Program-made: the position numbers and the translations under genes
Notes under the pieces: model-generated
Told to the model about the DNA's origin: nothing
Seen by the model: the letters and a program-made list of their open reading frames with translations, nothing else
The model's database searches: none
Shown: positions 1-7,490 of the stretch, in pieces
Numbering within the stretch: the stretch's first letter is position 1
How the letters are laid out: every line of letters starts with the position of its first letter
Assembly: GCA_010671965.1 (NCBI GenBank)
Contig: JAAHIC010000051.1
Location: 1-12,986, forward strand
Length of the DNA stretch: 12,986 nucleotides
Reading direction: 5' to 3'
Origin: Leptolyngbya sp. SIO4C5
GTDB taxonomy: Bacteria > Cyanobacteriota > Cyanobacteriia > Phormidesmidales > Phormidesmidaceae

Positions 1-216
1 CAGGACCTGTGCATTAAGGTCCTGATGGTAGTCTTCATCTATCCACATCAAATACAGCCCTGACTGCAGCTGTATTTCCCAAAAACGGTACTGATTGTAC
101 AAATTTTGGCAATGACCCACCCGATCAAATCCATCGGTATTGCCTGAAACAGAGCCGTTAGTTTGCAGGCAATCCCAACGGTGCTGGCGGTAGGCTTGAT
201 CGGTTATGACGTTCAT
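1..216 (-). CDS. PchR-type AraC family regulator, N-terminal part (runs off the left edge)
   Basis: An uninterrupted 72-codon minus-strand frame starts at an ATG at 216 and leaves the window at base 1. The segment around residues 46-70 (motif FWEIQLQSGLYLMWIDEDYH) aligns with the N-terminal sensor region of the intact AraC regulator at 8719-9810, where the matching stretch reads YIQEIPLQDDLSIFILDY. It is thus likely the start of another regulator of the PchR type, in which a poorly conserved N-terminal domain is followed by a C-terminal AraC helix-turn-helix; in known members these respond to siderophores and switch on receptor and transport genes. The C-terminal DNA-binding part lies outside the window, so the family call rests on this similarity alone. 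The gene begins 63 bp beyond the stop of a decayed paralogue (280-569), giving tandem regulators. No clear ribosome binding site is seen. Whether the gene is intact further left is unknown. Confidence 0.7.
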   Translation of the reverse strand, partial: MNVITDQAYRQHRWDCLQTNGSVSGNTDGFDRVGHCQNLYNQYRFWEIQLQSGLYLMWIDEDYHQDLNAQVL

Positions 217-279
217 GGCGGTGGGAGCAATTTTCGTCAGTATAATTGAAAGTCATTCCCATTAGCTAGACCGCCCCAG

Positions 280-569
280 CTACGGCATAAAGATGCTGTG
301 TCCGGCCCCCGGCCCCGCCAGAGCAAACTTAAACTCAATGCGACGCGCTGGCCCGGTGCGTCAATAATCACGTCCTCCGTCAGCGTGTAGTCGAGGATGA
401 AGATCGACAGGTCATCCTGGAGCAGAATTTCCTGGATGTAGCCTTGACCGAGGTGGGGCGGCACCACCCAAATGCGATCGCCGCTGTCGGTGTGAAACAA
501 ACGCGAGTTTTCCTGACGGCTGGGAATTAGCCAATCATCAGGCCCTTGGAGTTGCAAGCGGGTCACCAT
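280..569 (-). pseudogene. Decayed PchR-type AraC regulator (frameshift, nonsense and truncation)
   Basis: From the ATG at 569 the first 72 codons closely match the intact regulator starting at 9810, sharing the block VVPPHLGQGYIQEI and the segment LLQDDLSIFILDYTLTEDV with one change. Near 343-344 one base is missing: the intact copy has a HIP1 site, GCGATCGC, where this copy reads GCGACGC on the plus strand. In the shifted frame homology continues (RIEF, then AGPGAG) until an in-frame TAG at 282-280, after which similarity stops. The central region and the whole C-terminal AraC DNA-binding domain are missing, so the remnant cannot act as a transcription factor. If translated from 569 it gives a 110-residue protein with an unrelated tail. 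It lies downstream of the exporter gene in the same orientation and just upstream of a third regulator (1-216), so it looks like the leftover of a regulator duplication. Confidence 0.85.
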
Positions 570-654
570 GACAGATTTAGAGGGATGGACGTCAGCATTG
601 ATAGTAGATTGCTAGGCTTGGAAGCTAATTCGCTAAGGAACAATCGCCTCAACG

Positions 655-673
655 CTTAATGAGAATCGTTTGC
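655..673. promoter_or_regulatory. Candidate Fur box upstream of the decayed regulator
   Basis: The 19-mer starting at 655 (core TAATGAGAATCGTTTGC) matches the classical Fur consensus GATAATGATAATCATTATC at 13 of 19 positions by eye. A 5-bp perfect dyad (AATCG, six-base spacer, CGATT) overlaps its right half. A related sequence stands at the equivalent place upstream of the intact paralogue (9833-9863), so the operator was duplicated with the gene. Iron-dependent repression is inferred. Binding by the AraC protein itself is an alternative explanation for the conservation. Confidence 0.45.
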
Positions 674-726
674 ACGATTATGCCATGAGTTTGACCTAAG
701 CATCGTCCAGCCAGCGCAAGCAGCCA

Positions 727-2010
727 TTATGCGATTGGTTTTGTCGGTGGGTTTTCCAAGGTCATGAGCTGTTTGCTGCTATATCCTCCCAGGGCAACGA
801 CGAGTCCGCAACCAGCGAATAGAGTCATCTGTAGTGCCATCCCGGCTCCAGCGCCAACGCCAAAAATCTGACTGAGAAATGTATTGGCTAAATATCCTTG
901 TGGTTGCATGGCAGGTTCAAAGACGTGGTCAGCCAGCGGCCCGGCGATCGCGGCTCCCAGCGGGGTCGCCAATTGCGTGACGAGAAATCGACTCGCAAAC
1001 ACCCGTCCTTGGACCTCTGGCTCTACCTGCGATCGCCAGATGGCCTGACTACAACTGCCTGGAAACGGCGAACAAAATCCGCTCACTAGACCCGTACCAA
1101 TTTGGGTCGCCAGGTTTCGCGCCAGGGCCAGCACCATCAAGCCCACTTTCCAGATGGCGCTAAAAATCAACACGCCGTGGATGCGTCGTTTCGGCCCGCC
1201 CCAGACCCCCAGGGTCAGGCCGCCGACCAGCCCACCCATGCCAAAGAAGGCAAACAAGGTGCCCATGACGGTAGCATTACTGTCGGTGCGAGCCAAGATC
1301 ATCGGCGGCAGCAGGGTAAAACTGGCGCTGTCAATGAAGTTGCTGATCAAAAAAAAGCCTAAAAGCGTTCTGAGACCGGGGCGACGCCAGAGGTAGCGCA
1401 GGCCAAAGGTGATCTGCTGCCACGCCGATTCCATCGATTTTGGGGGCCGAGTAGGCTGCGGAATGGCGACGACGCTGAGGGTGGCGATCGCCGCGCCAAA
1501 CGTAACTAGATCGATGGTCAAAATACCGCTGAGCCCAGTCACGGCATAGACAGCACCAGCCAGCGCCGGGGCAATGACAAAGCTGCCGGACATTTGCAGC
1601 GACTCAAAGGCAGAGGCGCGCGCATAGTGCTTTTCAGCCACGATGAGGGACATTGAAGCGGAGTGGGCCAGACCCTGCACATAGCCAAAAACGCCATTAA
1701 CGGCCCCAGATACATAGAGATGCCAGATTTGTAGATGATCGATCAAAAACAGCGCCAGCAGTGCAATAGTGGAAAGCCCCGCCACGGTATCGCCCAGCAA
1801 CATCAGAGTTTTGCGATTAAAGCGATCGACCCAGATGCCTGCAAAGGGAGAAATTAATAATCGAGGAATCTGTGTCACCGTCAGAATAAAGGCCAGCGGC
1901 GTGGCCTGCCCAGTTACTTCCCATGCCCAGATGGTAATGGCAAAGTTGGTCATCTCAGAGCCCAGCAGAGAGGCGAATTGACCCAGCCAGATGATTAGAA
2001 ACGTTTGCAC
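727..2010 (-). CDS. MFS transporter, EntS/DHA3-like, probable siderophore exporter
   Basis: This 427-residue protein has the length and the pattern of long hydrophobic segments expected of a 12-helix major facilitator in the inner membrane. It opens with the start typical of the EntS/MefA group (FLIIWLGQFASLLGSEMTNF) and carries the loop 2-3 signature GIWVDRFNRKT at residues 58-68. Family members export enterobactin (EntS) or macrolides (MefA); in Anabaena an MFS protein, SchE, has been linked to schizokinen export. Its position in an iron-uptake cluster with a TonB receptor, a binding protein and PchR-type regulators favours siderophore export, but the substrate cannot be read from sequence. 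The start is a GTG at 2010, chosen because GAGGAG (2028-2023) lies at usable distance. The gene follows a binding-protein relic by 185 bp and may be transcribed with the upstream genes. No terminator was recognised after its stop codon. Confidence 0.8.
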   Translation of the reverse strand: MQTFLIIWLGQFASLLGSEMTNFAITIWAWEVTGQATPLAFILTVTQIPRLLISPFAGIWVDRFNRKTLMLLGDTVAGLSTIALLALFLIDHLQIWHLYVSGAVNGVFGYVQGLAHSASMSLIVAEKHYARASAFESLQMSGSFVIAPALAGAVYAVTGLSGILTIDLVTFGAAIATLSVVAIPQPTRPPKSMESAWQQITFGLRYLWRRPGLRTLLGFFLISNFIDSASFTLLPPMILARTDSNATVMGTLFAFFGMGGLVGGLTLGVWGGPKRRIHGVLIFSAIWKVGLMVLALARNLATQIGTGLVSGFCSPFPGSCSQAIWRSQVEPEVQGRVFASRFLVTQLATPLGAAIAGPLADHVFEPAMQPQGYLANTFLSQIFGVGAGAGMALQMTLFAGCGLVVALGGYSSKQLMTLENPPTKPIA

Positions 2011-2194
2011 TGCACTCTAGCTCTCCTCAGCGATTCAAGGCAGCGTTACTCCGATATTTGGGCAACGATGTTTCAAGGAGCATAGGTTAATCAGGGGCTT
2101 TTCTCTAGGGATTTTGACTCCGAAACGCATTTTTTGTTCGCAACCTGTGGACTGTTGGTGATGTGCTGAAAGTTCTATGTGCTCAGTCACTCGC

Positions 2195-2407
2195 TTAGCA
2201 AAGACGCAAATCCTCCAGTACGAATTCAGCATCAATGGGGCCGTTGAGGCCATTCGACTGATAAAAGGTGGCAAAGTAGGCGCGATCACTTTGCTGGTGA
2301 GGGGTGAGGTAGTCGGCGCTCGTCCCATAAATCTCTGCCAGGTCAGGCACCGGGTGCTGAATCGCGATTTCTTCTGGTGTCGCGCCGCTGCGGCAAGCAG
2401 CGAGTAG
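2195..2407 (-). pseudogene. C-terminal relic of a second FecB/FhuD-type siderophore-binding protein
   Basis: Read from 2407 to a TAA at 2197-2195, one frame is open for 70 codons and ends with DRAYFATFYQSNGLNGPIDA then EFVLEDLR. This aligns almost residue for residue with the end of the intact binding protein next door, DRVYFATFYKWFGLNGPIGA then ELILEDLR. The upstream part of the fragment (TPEEIA ... DLAEIYG) also resembles the region preceding this motif in such proteins, from recall. It has no start, signal peptide or N-terminal lobe. It begins one base after the stop codon of the intact gene, so it was probably left when most of a tandem copy was deleted. The 185 bp between it and the exporter gene hold nothing recognisable. 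Confidence 0.85.
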
Positions 2408-2408
2408 A

Positions 2409-3509
2409 TTATTCCAAGAGGAACTCGCGCAAATCTTCCAGAATTAGCTCAGCACCAATCGGGCCGTTGAGGCCAAACCACTTGTAGAAGGTGGCAAAGT
2501 AGACGCGATCTTCTTGGCTGGCGGTGAGAGACTGGGCAACTTCACTCGCTTCCCAGTTTTGCTTGATGATTTGCACCTGATTTTGCTCAACCCGTTCACT
2601 GGCGGACTCATTGGCGGATTGATTGGCATTCGCCTGCTCTTGATCGCCAGCGCTCAGGTCATAGCCCAAAATGATGATGATGTCGGCATCATTGAACTGG
2701 GGCAGGGCTTCAACTGAAATTGGGCCATCGGCATTAAGTCTAGAAGAGGATTCGGGGACGAATTGGAAGCCAATCTCAGTGAGCAATTCGCCCAGGGAGT
2801 TGTCGGCGTCGAAAACCCGAATGCCTTGATCGAGACGATGCCCAGCCAGTACTAGTAGCTTGGGATGTTCTTTCACGACATCGGCAAATTCAGCGCGGGC
2901 GGCAGCGATGCGAGTTTCATGCTGCTGAATCACGGTGTCTGCTTTTTCGGTATTACCTAACGCCATTGCCAGAGTTTGTAAGTTTTGCTGCCACTGTCCT
3001 TTTGCGCCACGGGCTTGCCAGACAAGGGTCGGCGCAATTTGAAAGAGCAGACCATAGGTACTGGCCCCCCTGTTTCCTTCAGCCACGATTAAGTCTGGCT
3101 TGAGGGCAACGAGTTTCTCTAAGGATGGTTGATTAGCTGTACCAAGGTTCATCGGTTGAGTTGTGACGCGATCGCCCAAGTAAGGAATTTGTTGGGCCGG
3201 GTTGTCAAATACCTCGCCAAAATAAGTATTGAGACTGGGTGAATAGCCAGCTGGTTGCTGATCCAGCGCGAGCAGCAGCTCCAGGGTGTACGCACTCAGA
3301 GTCGCCACCTGCTGGGGTTGTCCGCAAATTTCTGTTTCACCCAAATCGTGCTGGACGGTTCGACAATCTACTGCTGGGGCCTGAGCTTCAGACTCAATGA
3401 GCCGGCGATCGCCGAAGTTGTCATCAGCAGAGAGATCGCACCCAATAATGACTGCAGCAATCACAACACTGAGCACCAACCATCGCGCCATTCGTCCTGG
3501 GATCAACAT
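2409..3509 (-). CDS. Iron-siderophore ABC transporter substrate-binding lipoprotein (FecB/FhuD type)
   Basis: The 366-residue product starts with a lipoprotein signal: a short basic n-region, a hydrophobic run and the lipobox VIIGC with the acceptor cysteine at residue 24 (counting from 3509). The mature part has the pattern of class III periplasmic binding proteins. An N-lobe contains GTANQPSLEKLVALKPDLIV, a long linking helix follows, and the C-lobe ends with the typical FATFYKWFGLNGPIGAELIL. It would capture a ferric siderophore delivered through the TonB receptor and hand it to an ABC permease, which is not in this window. The ATG at 3509 lies one base after the receptor stop codon (3513-3511). 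An internal ATG at 3491, with AGGA just upstream, would also give a good lipoprotein signal and may be the true start. Either way the gene is tightly coupled to the receptor, so the IS insertion upstream may reduce its expression. An Asn/Ser/Glu-rich insertion (around QEQANANQSANESASER) lies in the C-lobe. Confidence 0.88.
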   Translation of the reverse strand: MLIPGRMARWLVLSVVIAAVIIGCDLSADDNFGDRRLIESEAQAPAVDCRTVQHDLGETEICGQPQQVATLSAYTLELLLALDQQPAGYSPSLNTYFGEVFDNPAQQIPYLGDRVTTQPMNLGTANQPSLEKLVALKPDLIVAEGNRGASTYGLLFQIAPTLVWQARGAKGQWQQNLQTLAMALGNTEKADTVIQQHETRIAAARAEFADVVKEHPKLLVLAGHRLDQGIRVFDADNSLGELLTEIGFQFVPESSSRLNADGPISVEALPQFNDADIIIILGYDLSAGDQEQANANQSANESASERVEQNQVQIIKQNWEASEVAQSLTASQEDRVYFATFYKWFGLNGPIGAELILEDLREFLLE

Positions 3510-3510
3510 C

Positions 3511-4949
3511 TTAAAACTCAATGGAGAAGGAGCCGATGATGGTAAACCCTTCACCCGGATTAATTTCTGTGATTCTACTGCCCTCAGCACTCTCGATATA
3601 GTCAACATCGAATAAATTGCGAATATTTAAACCGGCTTGCCAGTTGTCACGCCGATAAGAGATCGCAGCATTGGTGAGAAAGTAGCTGTCGAGCTCGAAG
3701 CTATTGGCATTGTCGCCAAAGCGATCGCCCACAAAGTTAACGCCCAATCCTAATCCCAGACCTTGCAGCGATCCGGTTTGGATTTCATAGTTTGTCCATA
3801 GGTTGAAATTGTGTTCCGGCACACTAAACCGCCGATTGCCCTCTAGCCCGCTGTTGTCTTGCGTGATTCTGGCATCGGTATAGGCATAGTTAGCCACCAG
3901 GTTCCAGCCTGGCAAAAGCTCTCCAATCACGTCTAGCTCCACCCCTCGGCTGCGTTCTTCACCCGTGGCGATCGAAAAGAAGGGATTATCGGGATCAGTG
4001 GTCGCAACATTTTGTTTAGTAATGTCGAAGTAAGCGAGACTGGCAGACAATCGCCCGTCCAAAAGTTCGGTCTTGACCCCAACCTCAAATTGCTCACCCT
4101 GTTCTGGTTCGAGGAGATCACCTGCAAAAGTGAACGCACCGTTGGGCACAAAGGAACGGCTATAGCTGCCAAAGAGCGAAACCTCCTCAGTGGGCTGATA
4201 GACCAGCCCTACCCGCGGACTGAAAGCATCGTCATTTTGCGTGGTTTCTGTGTCGGTTAGGTTGTTAGTGTTCTCCTGATCGGAGGCATCGTATCGTAGT
4301 CCTGCTAGCAAGATCAGATTGTCAGACAACGCAATCTGATCCTGAATGTAGACCCCGATACGATCTGTTTGAAAATCGCTATCAAAAAAGCTTGGTACTT
4401 GATCAAAGTCGGGCCGAGCTAGCTCGCCATAGACCGGGTTAAAAATATCGAAGGGTGCTAAGGCTCTAAAATTTCCAAATCCCAAAAAGCTACCTTCGCT
4501 TCGCGAGAGATCAACCCCGGCCAGTAGCGTATGGTCGATTGATCCGGTCGAAAACTCGCCGACGACATTCGTCTGCAGCTCAAACTGATCGCTCGGTTGA
4601 TCCAGTGAAAGAAAGGTGCGGAATAATGTGCCGGTGGCCTCATCGAGGCGAAACCTATTGGCCACAATTACCAGTGAATCAAAACGGGTGAAGTAAAAAG
4701 AATTGCGCAGTTGCCAGTTATCGCTAAAGCGATGCTCTAGCTGGTAGCCTGCCCTGATGGATTCAGATGTAGTGTTGTCACCGGGTTCTCCCAAGTTGCG
4801 ATCAAAAGGAATATCTGCAACTCTCTCGCCAATGGCCACCAACCCGAAATCTGATGGGTTTTCGCTATCTGAATATTCAAAATTGAAGGTTACATTGGTG
4901 CGATCGCTAATGTCCCAACTCAACACTGGGGCAATAAACGAGCGAGTTA
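3511..4949 (-). pseudogene. TonB-dependent siderophore receptor, C-terminal beta-barrel half (split by IS630)
   Basis: This frame encodes about 479 residues of outer-membrane beta-barrel. It begins TRSFIAPVLSWDISDRTNVT, a common early-barrel segment of FhuA/FecA-like receptors. It passes through repeated strand motifs such as LLAGLRYDASD, FSPRVGLVYQPTEEVSLFGS, EQGEQFEVGVKTELLDGRLS and GLNIRNLFDVDYIES, and ends in the aromatic C-terminal signature GSFSIEF recognised by the barrel-assembly machinery. It lacks a signal peptide, TonB box and plug; these lie in the other half at 6091-7402, beyond the IS630 element. Joining 6091 to 4949 gives an uninterrupted reading frame of 916 codons plus stop, a normal size for a cyanobacterial receptor with an AMIN domain. 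Alone, this half has no route to the outer membrane. The stop codon nearly touches the start of the binding-protein gene. Confidence 0.9.
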
Positions 4950-4951
4950 TA

Positions 4952-4978
4952 CCAATTCTCTAGATACCGGCTACAGAT
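4952..4978 (+). repeat. IS630 terminal inverted repeat, left
   Basis: CCAATTCT at the tip and GGCTACAGAT at bases 18-27 are shared with the inverted right end; the middle nine bases differ except one. The transposase stop codon lies inside this repeat. Confidence 0.8.
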
Positions 4979-5532
4979 AAAGCTTCGAGGATAGAAGCTC
5001 TGCCGGTTATCGAGGCAACCGTGGCAGCCGTCAAGGCCAGCAACTGTTCTTTGATGAGTTGTCTCAGTTCGTCTAAGGTCTTGAGGCAGTGCCAGCGCAA
5101 CCGCTTTTTGAGATACTGCCACACTTGCTCAATCGGATTGCATTCAGGTGAATGAGCCGGTTGAAACAGCAAAATGATGTTTTTGGGCACTGCTAAGCGT
5201 TTGGCTTTATGCCACCCGGCTTGGTCGAGCTGAATGACCAAAATACTGTCGGGGTATTGCTGAGCGACCAATTCAAGAAAACATTGAAAGCACTCAGTAT
5301 TACAGTGAGTGAACTCGTAGAAGAAATGCTCTCCCGTCGCCGGTTCGACCACCCCATAGAGATACGTCGCTTTGAAGGTCCATCGGACTTGGCCGACCGG
5401 TATGACCCCCCGCACGGTAATCTTCCGTCCCGTGAGCGTCTTTAAGCCAAAGCGACTCTCATCTTGGCAGAAAAAACGCACTGAGCCACTCCAGCCCAAA
5501 ACGGTGACGGCAAAGAAGGCCAACATCGCCAA
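4960..5532 (-). CDS. IS630-family transposase, DDE catalytic half (second frame)
   Basis: This frame holds the RNase-H-like DDE domain of an IS630/Tc1-type transposase. The first aspartate is in FFCQDESRFG, the second in VIQLDQAGWHKAK, and the final acidic residue is the glutamate of SPECNPIEQVWQYLKKRL, the characteristic IS630 block. All three expected residues are present. The domain has no good start of its own: coordinates follow a TTG at 5532, but the frame is open back to the A7 run at 5545-5551. There it meets the DNA-binding half in the next frame, so the working enzyme is probably a fusion made by frameshifting or transcriptional slippage. It ends at 4960, inside the left inverted repeat. 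The domain looks undamaged, so the element may still be mobile. Confidence 0.88.
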   Translation of the reverse strand: MAMLAFFAVTVLGWSGSVRFFCQDESRFGLKTLTGRKITVRGVIPVGQVRWTFKATYLYGVVEPATGEHFFYEFTHCNTECFQCFLELVAQQYPDSILVIQLDQAGWHKAKRLAVPKNIILLFQPAHSPECNPIEQVWQYLKKRLRWHCLKTLDELRQLIKEQLLALTAATVASITGRASILEALSVAGI

Positions 5533-5536
5533 GTTC

Positions 5537-6028
5537 TCAGAGAGTTTTTTTATATGCGGCTAAGTGCGCCTCATCTTGCTGGTCACTCTTCGGGCGCACC
5601 ACTTTTGGGGAAGCCCCGAGCCGATAATGCACCCACTTGTGGACGGTCTTGTAGGGGGCCTCAATGCCTAGTTGGCTGGCCAACCAGTGCTGAATGGCCT
5701 GATAGCTCTCGAACCCTTCCGGTTGCGCCAAGCGATCGCTCAAGGCCGTTTCGGCCCACTGTGGCAGGGTTGATTTAGCCCCTGAACGGGGCTTGTGGCT
5801 GAGCAACTGCTCTAAGCCTCCTTGGCGATAGCGGCGCACCCATTTTTGGAGAGTCACTCGATGGCGTCCTAGCAAAGCAGCGGCTTGCTGGATGGTCTTA
5901 GCTTGCTCGCTTTTGAGCAGGTAAAGCAGTTGAATTCGTTCTTTGGCAGAGGCGGTTTTCTGAGTTCTCAGAAGGGCTTTGAGCTCGGCTTGGCTTTCCG
6001 TTATTTCGAGGTGATAGATACCTGACAT
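5537..6028 (-). CDS. IS630-family transposase, DNA-binding half (first frame)
   Basis: The 163-residue product has a helix-turn-helix of the homeodomain-like type at about residues 38-70, where QAKTIQQAAALLGRHRVTLQ precedes the basic WVRRYRQGG. The winged or second HTH part follows, ending in the linker YKTVHKWVHYRLGASPKVVR. In IS630 elements this part binds the terminal repeats and the catalytic domain follows. The frame closes with TAYKKTL-like codons: TAT AAA AAA ACT CTC TGA, immediately after a run of seven A on the coding strand. Dropping one A continues into KKLSENLAMLAFF and the DDE domain. The start at 6028 lies 60 bp inside the right inverted repeat. On its own this product may act as a repressor or titrating fragment, as for other split transposases; that is inference. 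Confidence 0.85.
   Translation of the reverse strand: MSGIYHLEITESQAELKALLRTQKTASAKERIQLLYLLKSEQAKTIQQAAALLGRHRVTLQKWVRRYRQGGLEQLLSHKPRSGAKSTLPQWAETALSDRLAQPEGFESYQAIQHWLASQLGIEAPYKTVHKWVHYRLGASPKVVRPKSDQQDEAHLAAYKKTL
5545..5551 (-). promoter_or_regulatory. A7 slippage / frameshift site joining the transposase frames
   Basis: Seven T on the plus strand, read as AAAAAAA in the mRNA, lie exactly where the two transposase frames overlap. The shift needed is +1 (or -2). Homopolymer runs of this length are known sites of ribosomal frameshifting or polymerase slippage in insertion sequences. A disabling indel is the alternative. Confidence 0.55.
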
Positions 6029-6061
6029 GGCTCATCGTCAATGCGACAATTCCTTTCTAGC

Positions 6062-6088
6062 ATCTGTAGCCTCCCCTTGCAGAATTGG
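6062..6088 (-). repeat. IS630 terminal inverted repeat, right
   Basis: Read inward on the minus strand it starts CCAATTCT and contains GGCTACAGAT at bases 18-27, matching the left end at 19 of 27 positions. Confidence 0.8.
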
Positions 6089-6090
6089 TA

Positions 6091-7402
6091 TTATTGGGGT
6101 ATCAAAATCACGAGATGAGTCTTCACGGCGAACCAGCGCGTTTAAGCGATAGCGCAATCGCCCATCCTCGGTGATGGGGCCGGTTAAATCCAGGCTGGGT
6201 TCGATCAAGCCGCGATTGCCCAGCCGCAAACCCCCTTCATAAAAGGGTTCGCTCAGGGGCTGTTCGCTCACCAGGTTGATCACACCGCCGGGCTCCAGAG
6301 AGCCAAATAAAATGGAGGCGGGCCCTTTTAGCACCTCAATCCGTTCAATATTCGCCAGCTCTGGAAAGCCCCCGTTACCGACTGTTCGAAACCCATCTCG
6401 TAATATCGAGGAAAAATCAAAGCCCCGCACAATAAACTGTCCCCCTCGCGGATCTTGAGAGCCAGCCACTACACCACTGACGTTCCGCAGGGCGTCATTG
6501 AGCCGAATCACCTGCTGATCTTCCAGCACTTCTTGAGGGATTACCTGAATCGACTGGGGAATGTCGAGCAAAGGCGTATCGGTGCGCGTCCCAGTGGTCG
6601 CACTATCCACCGCGTAGCCCGCTTGCTCACCCGTTACGCCAATCTGAATCGTCTCATCATCAGGCGCTTGGGCCGTGGGGTCGCCGGGGGTGGCACTTAA
6701 GGTCAGTCCGGTGGCAGCACTGCTGAGATCCACGGCGGGCGGGGCATCGGTGCCGGTGATGGCAATCCGCACCTGGTCATTGGGCAGGGGGGTGACGCTG
6801 ACCAGGGCAATGCCTGCTGCCGGGTCAAACTGCTGAAACTCGTCGGCATTGGGCAGAGCCAGCACCGCGTTGGGAATCTCCGCAATCAGCGCATTGCCGG
6901 ATACGGTGGTCGTTGGCGCGGCGAGTTCACCATTTGCCGTTTCTAAGATCACCTGCAATCCAGTTTCGGTGTCTTCCACTCGCACATTGGTGATCTGCAC
7001 TAGGGAGGCTTCGATTTGGGCGAGCCAGTCGGTGACGGTGGTGGCGGGGGGAGGAGTGGATGGGTAGGTGGGTGGATGGGTGGATGGGTGGATGGGCAAG
7101 GAAACAGGAGAAATTACAACAACTTCTGGGTTGTCGGTTTCACTGGTGGGTTCCGGCTCGGCGGCGATTCTTGCTGGAAGAGGCTCCGCGATCGCCTCTT
7201 GCTCTTCCGCTTTAGGGTCTGTCTGGACAGCATTATCTAGCTCTGACGAGATTGCATCCTGAACATTTGCTTCAGTGTCTGGCTCGTCAATGGTGTCTGG
7301 TTCTGGAGCGAGCGGCTCCGTCAGCGCTTGCGCGAAGGCCCCCTGTCCGCTGGCCAAGATCAACAGGGTGAGCAGACTTAAACCTGATAACCACTTTTCC
7401 AT
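6091..7402 (-). pseudogene. TonB-dependent siderophore receptor, N-terminal half with AMIN domain and plug (split by IS630)
   Basis: The ATG at 7402 is preferred over an upstream one at 7438 because GAGGAAC lies 3 bases before it and a signal peptide starts there (MEKWLSGLSLLTLLILASGQ, cleavage near AFA|QA). A Pro/Glu/Asp-rich linker (residues 26-125) follows. Next is an AMIN domain (about 133-235), a module found at the front of cyanobacterial receptors and thought to bind cell-wall or surface glycans. A probable TonB box (ETIQIGVTG, 250-258) precedes the plug (about 265-385), which has IPQSIQVIP, LNDALRNVSGV, FIVRGF, and ERIEVLKGPASILFG then EPGGVINLVS. The first barrel strands follow, and the reading frame enters the IS630 element after DTPII, adding a short foreign tail. 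In the outer membrane the intact protein would import a ferric siderophore using TonB energy; this half lacks nearly all the barrel and would not function. Confidence 0.9.
7056..7095 (-). repeat. Octanucleotide tandem repeat inside the receptor gene
   Basis: Five units of GTGGATGG (plus strand) are present, the second reading GTAGGTGG, all lying within the linker before the AMIN domain. On the coding strand they encode the proline-rich stretch PIHPSTHPPTYPSTPPP. Because eight is not a multiple of three, gain or loss of a unit would shift the reading frame. Confidence 0.9.
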
Positions 7403-7490
7403 GATGTTCCTCACACACACGCGATCGCCCCAGCTCAATGAGTCAGCAGCAGGCGCTGTCAGCGACCGCTGAGCAGGTCACCGAGTCTGA

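Larger units (their letters stand above)
4952..6088 (-). mobile_element. IS630-family insertion sequence inside the TonB receptor gene
   Basis: The element is about 1,137 bp. Its ends are imperfect inverted repeats of about 27 bp: both begin CCAATTCT, both carry GGCTACAGAT at positions 18-27, and 19 of 27 bases agree. TA dinucleotides flank it (4950-4951 and 6089-6090), as expected for the IS630/Tc1/mariner superfamily, which inserts at TA. It carries a transposase in two frames on the minus strand. The surrounding receptor halves are in frame with each other only if 1,141 bp (4950-6090) are removed, two bases more than a single TA duplication predicts. The exact outer boundary on the left, where the sequence reads TTATACC, is therefore uncertain by two bases. 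Confidence 0.9.

Noticed and set aside
2177..2407. A 76-codon plus-strand frame downstream of the exporter start
   Set aside because: The same DNA read on the minus strand matches the end of a siderophore-binding protein, which explains it better.
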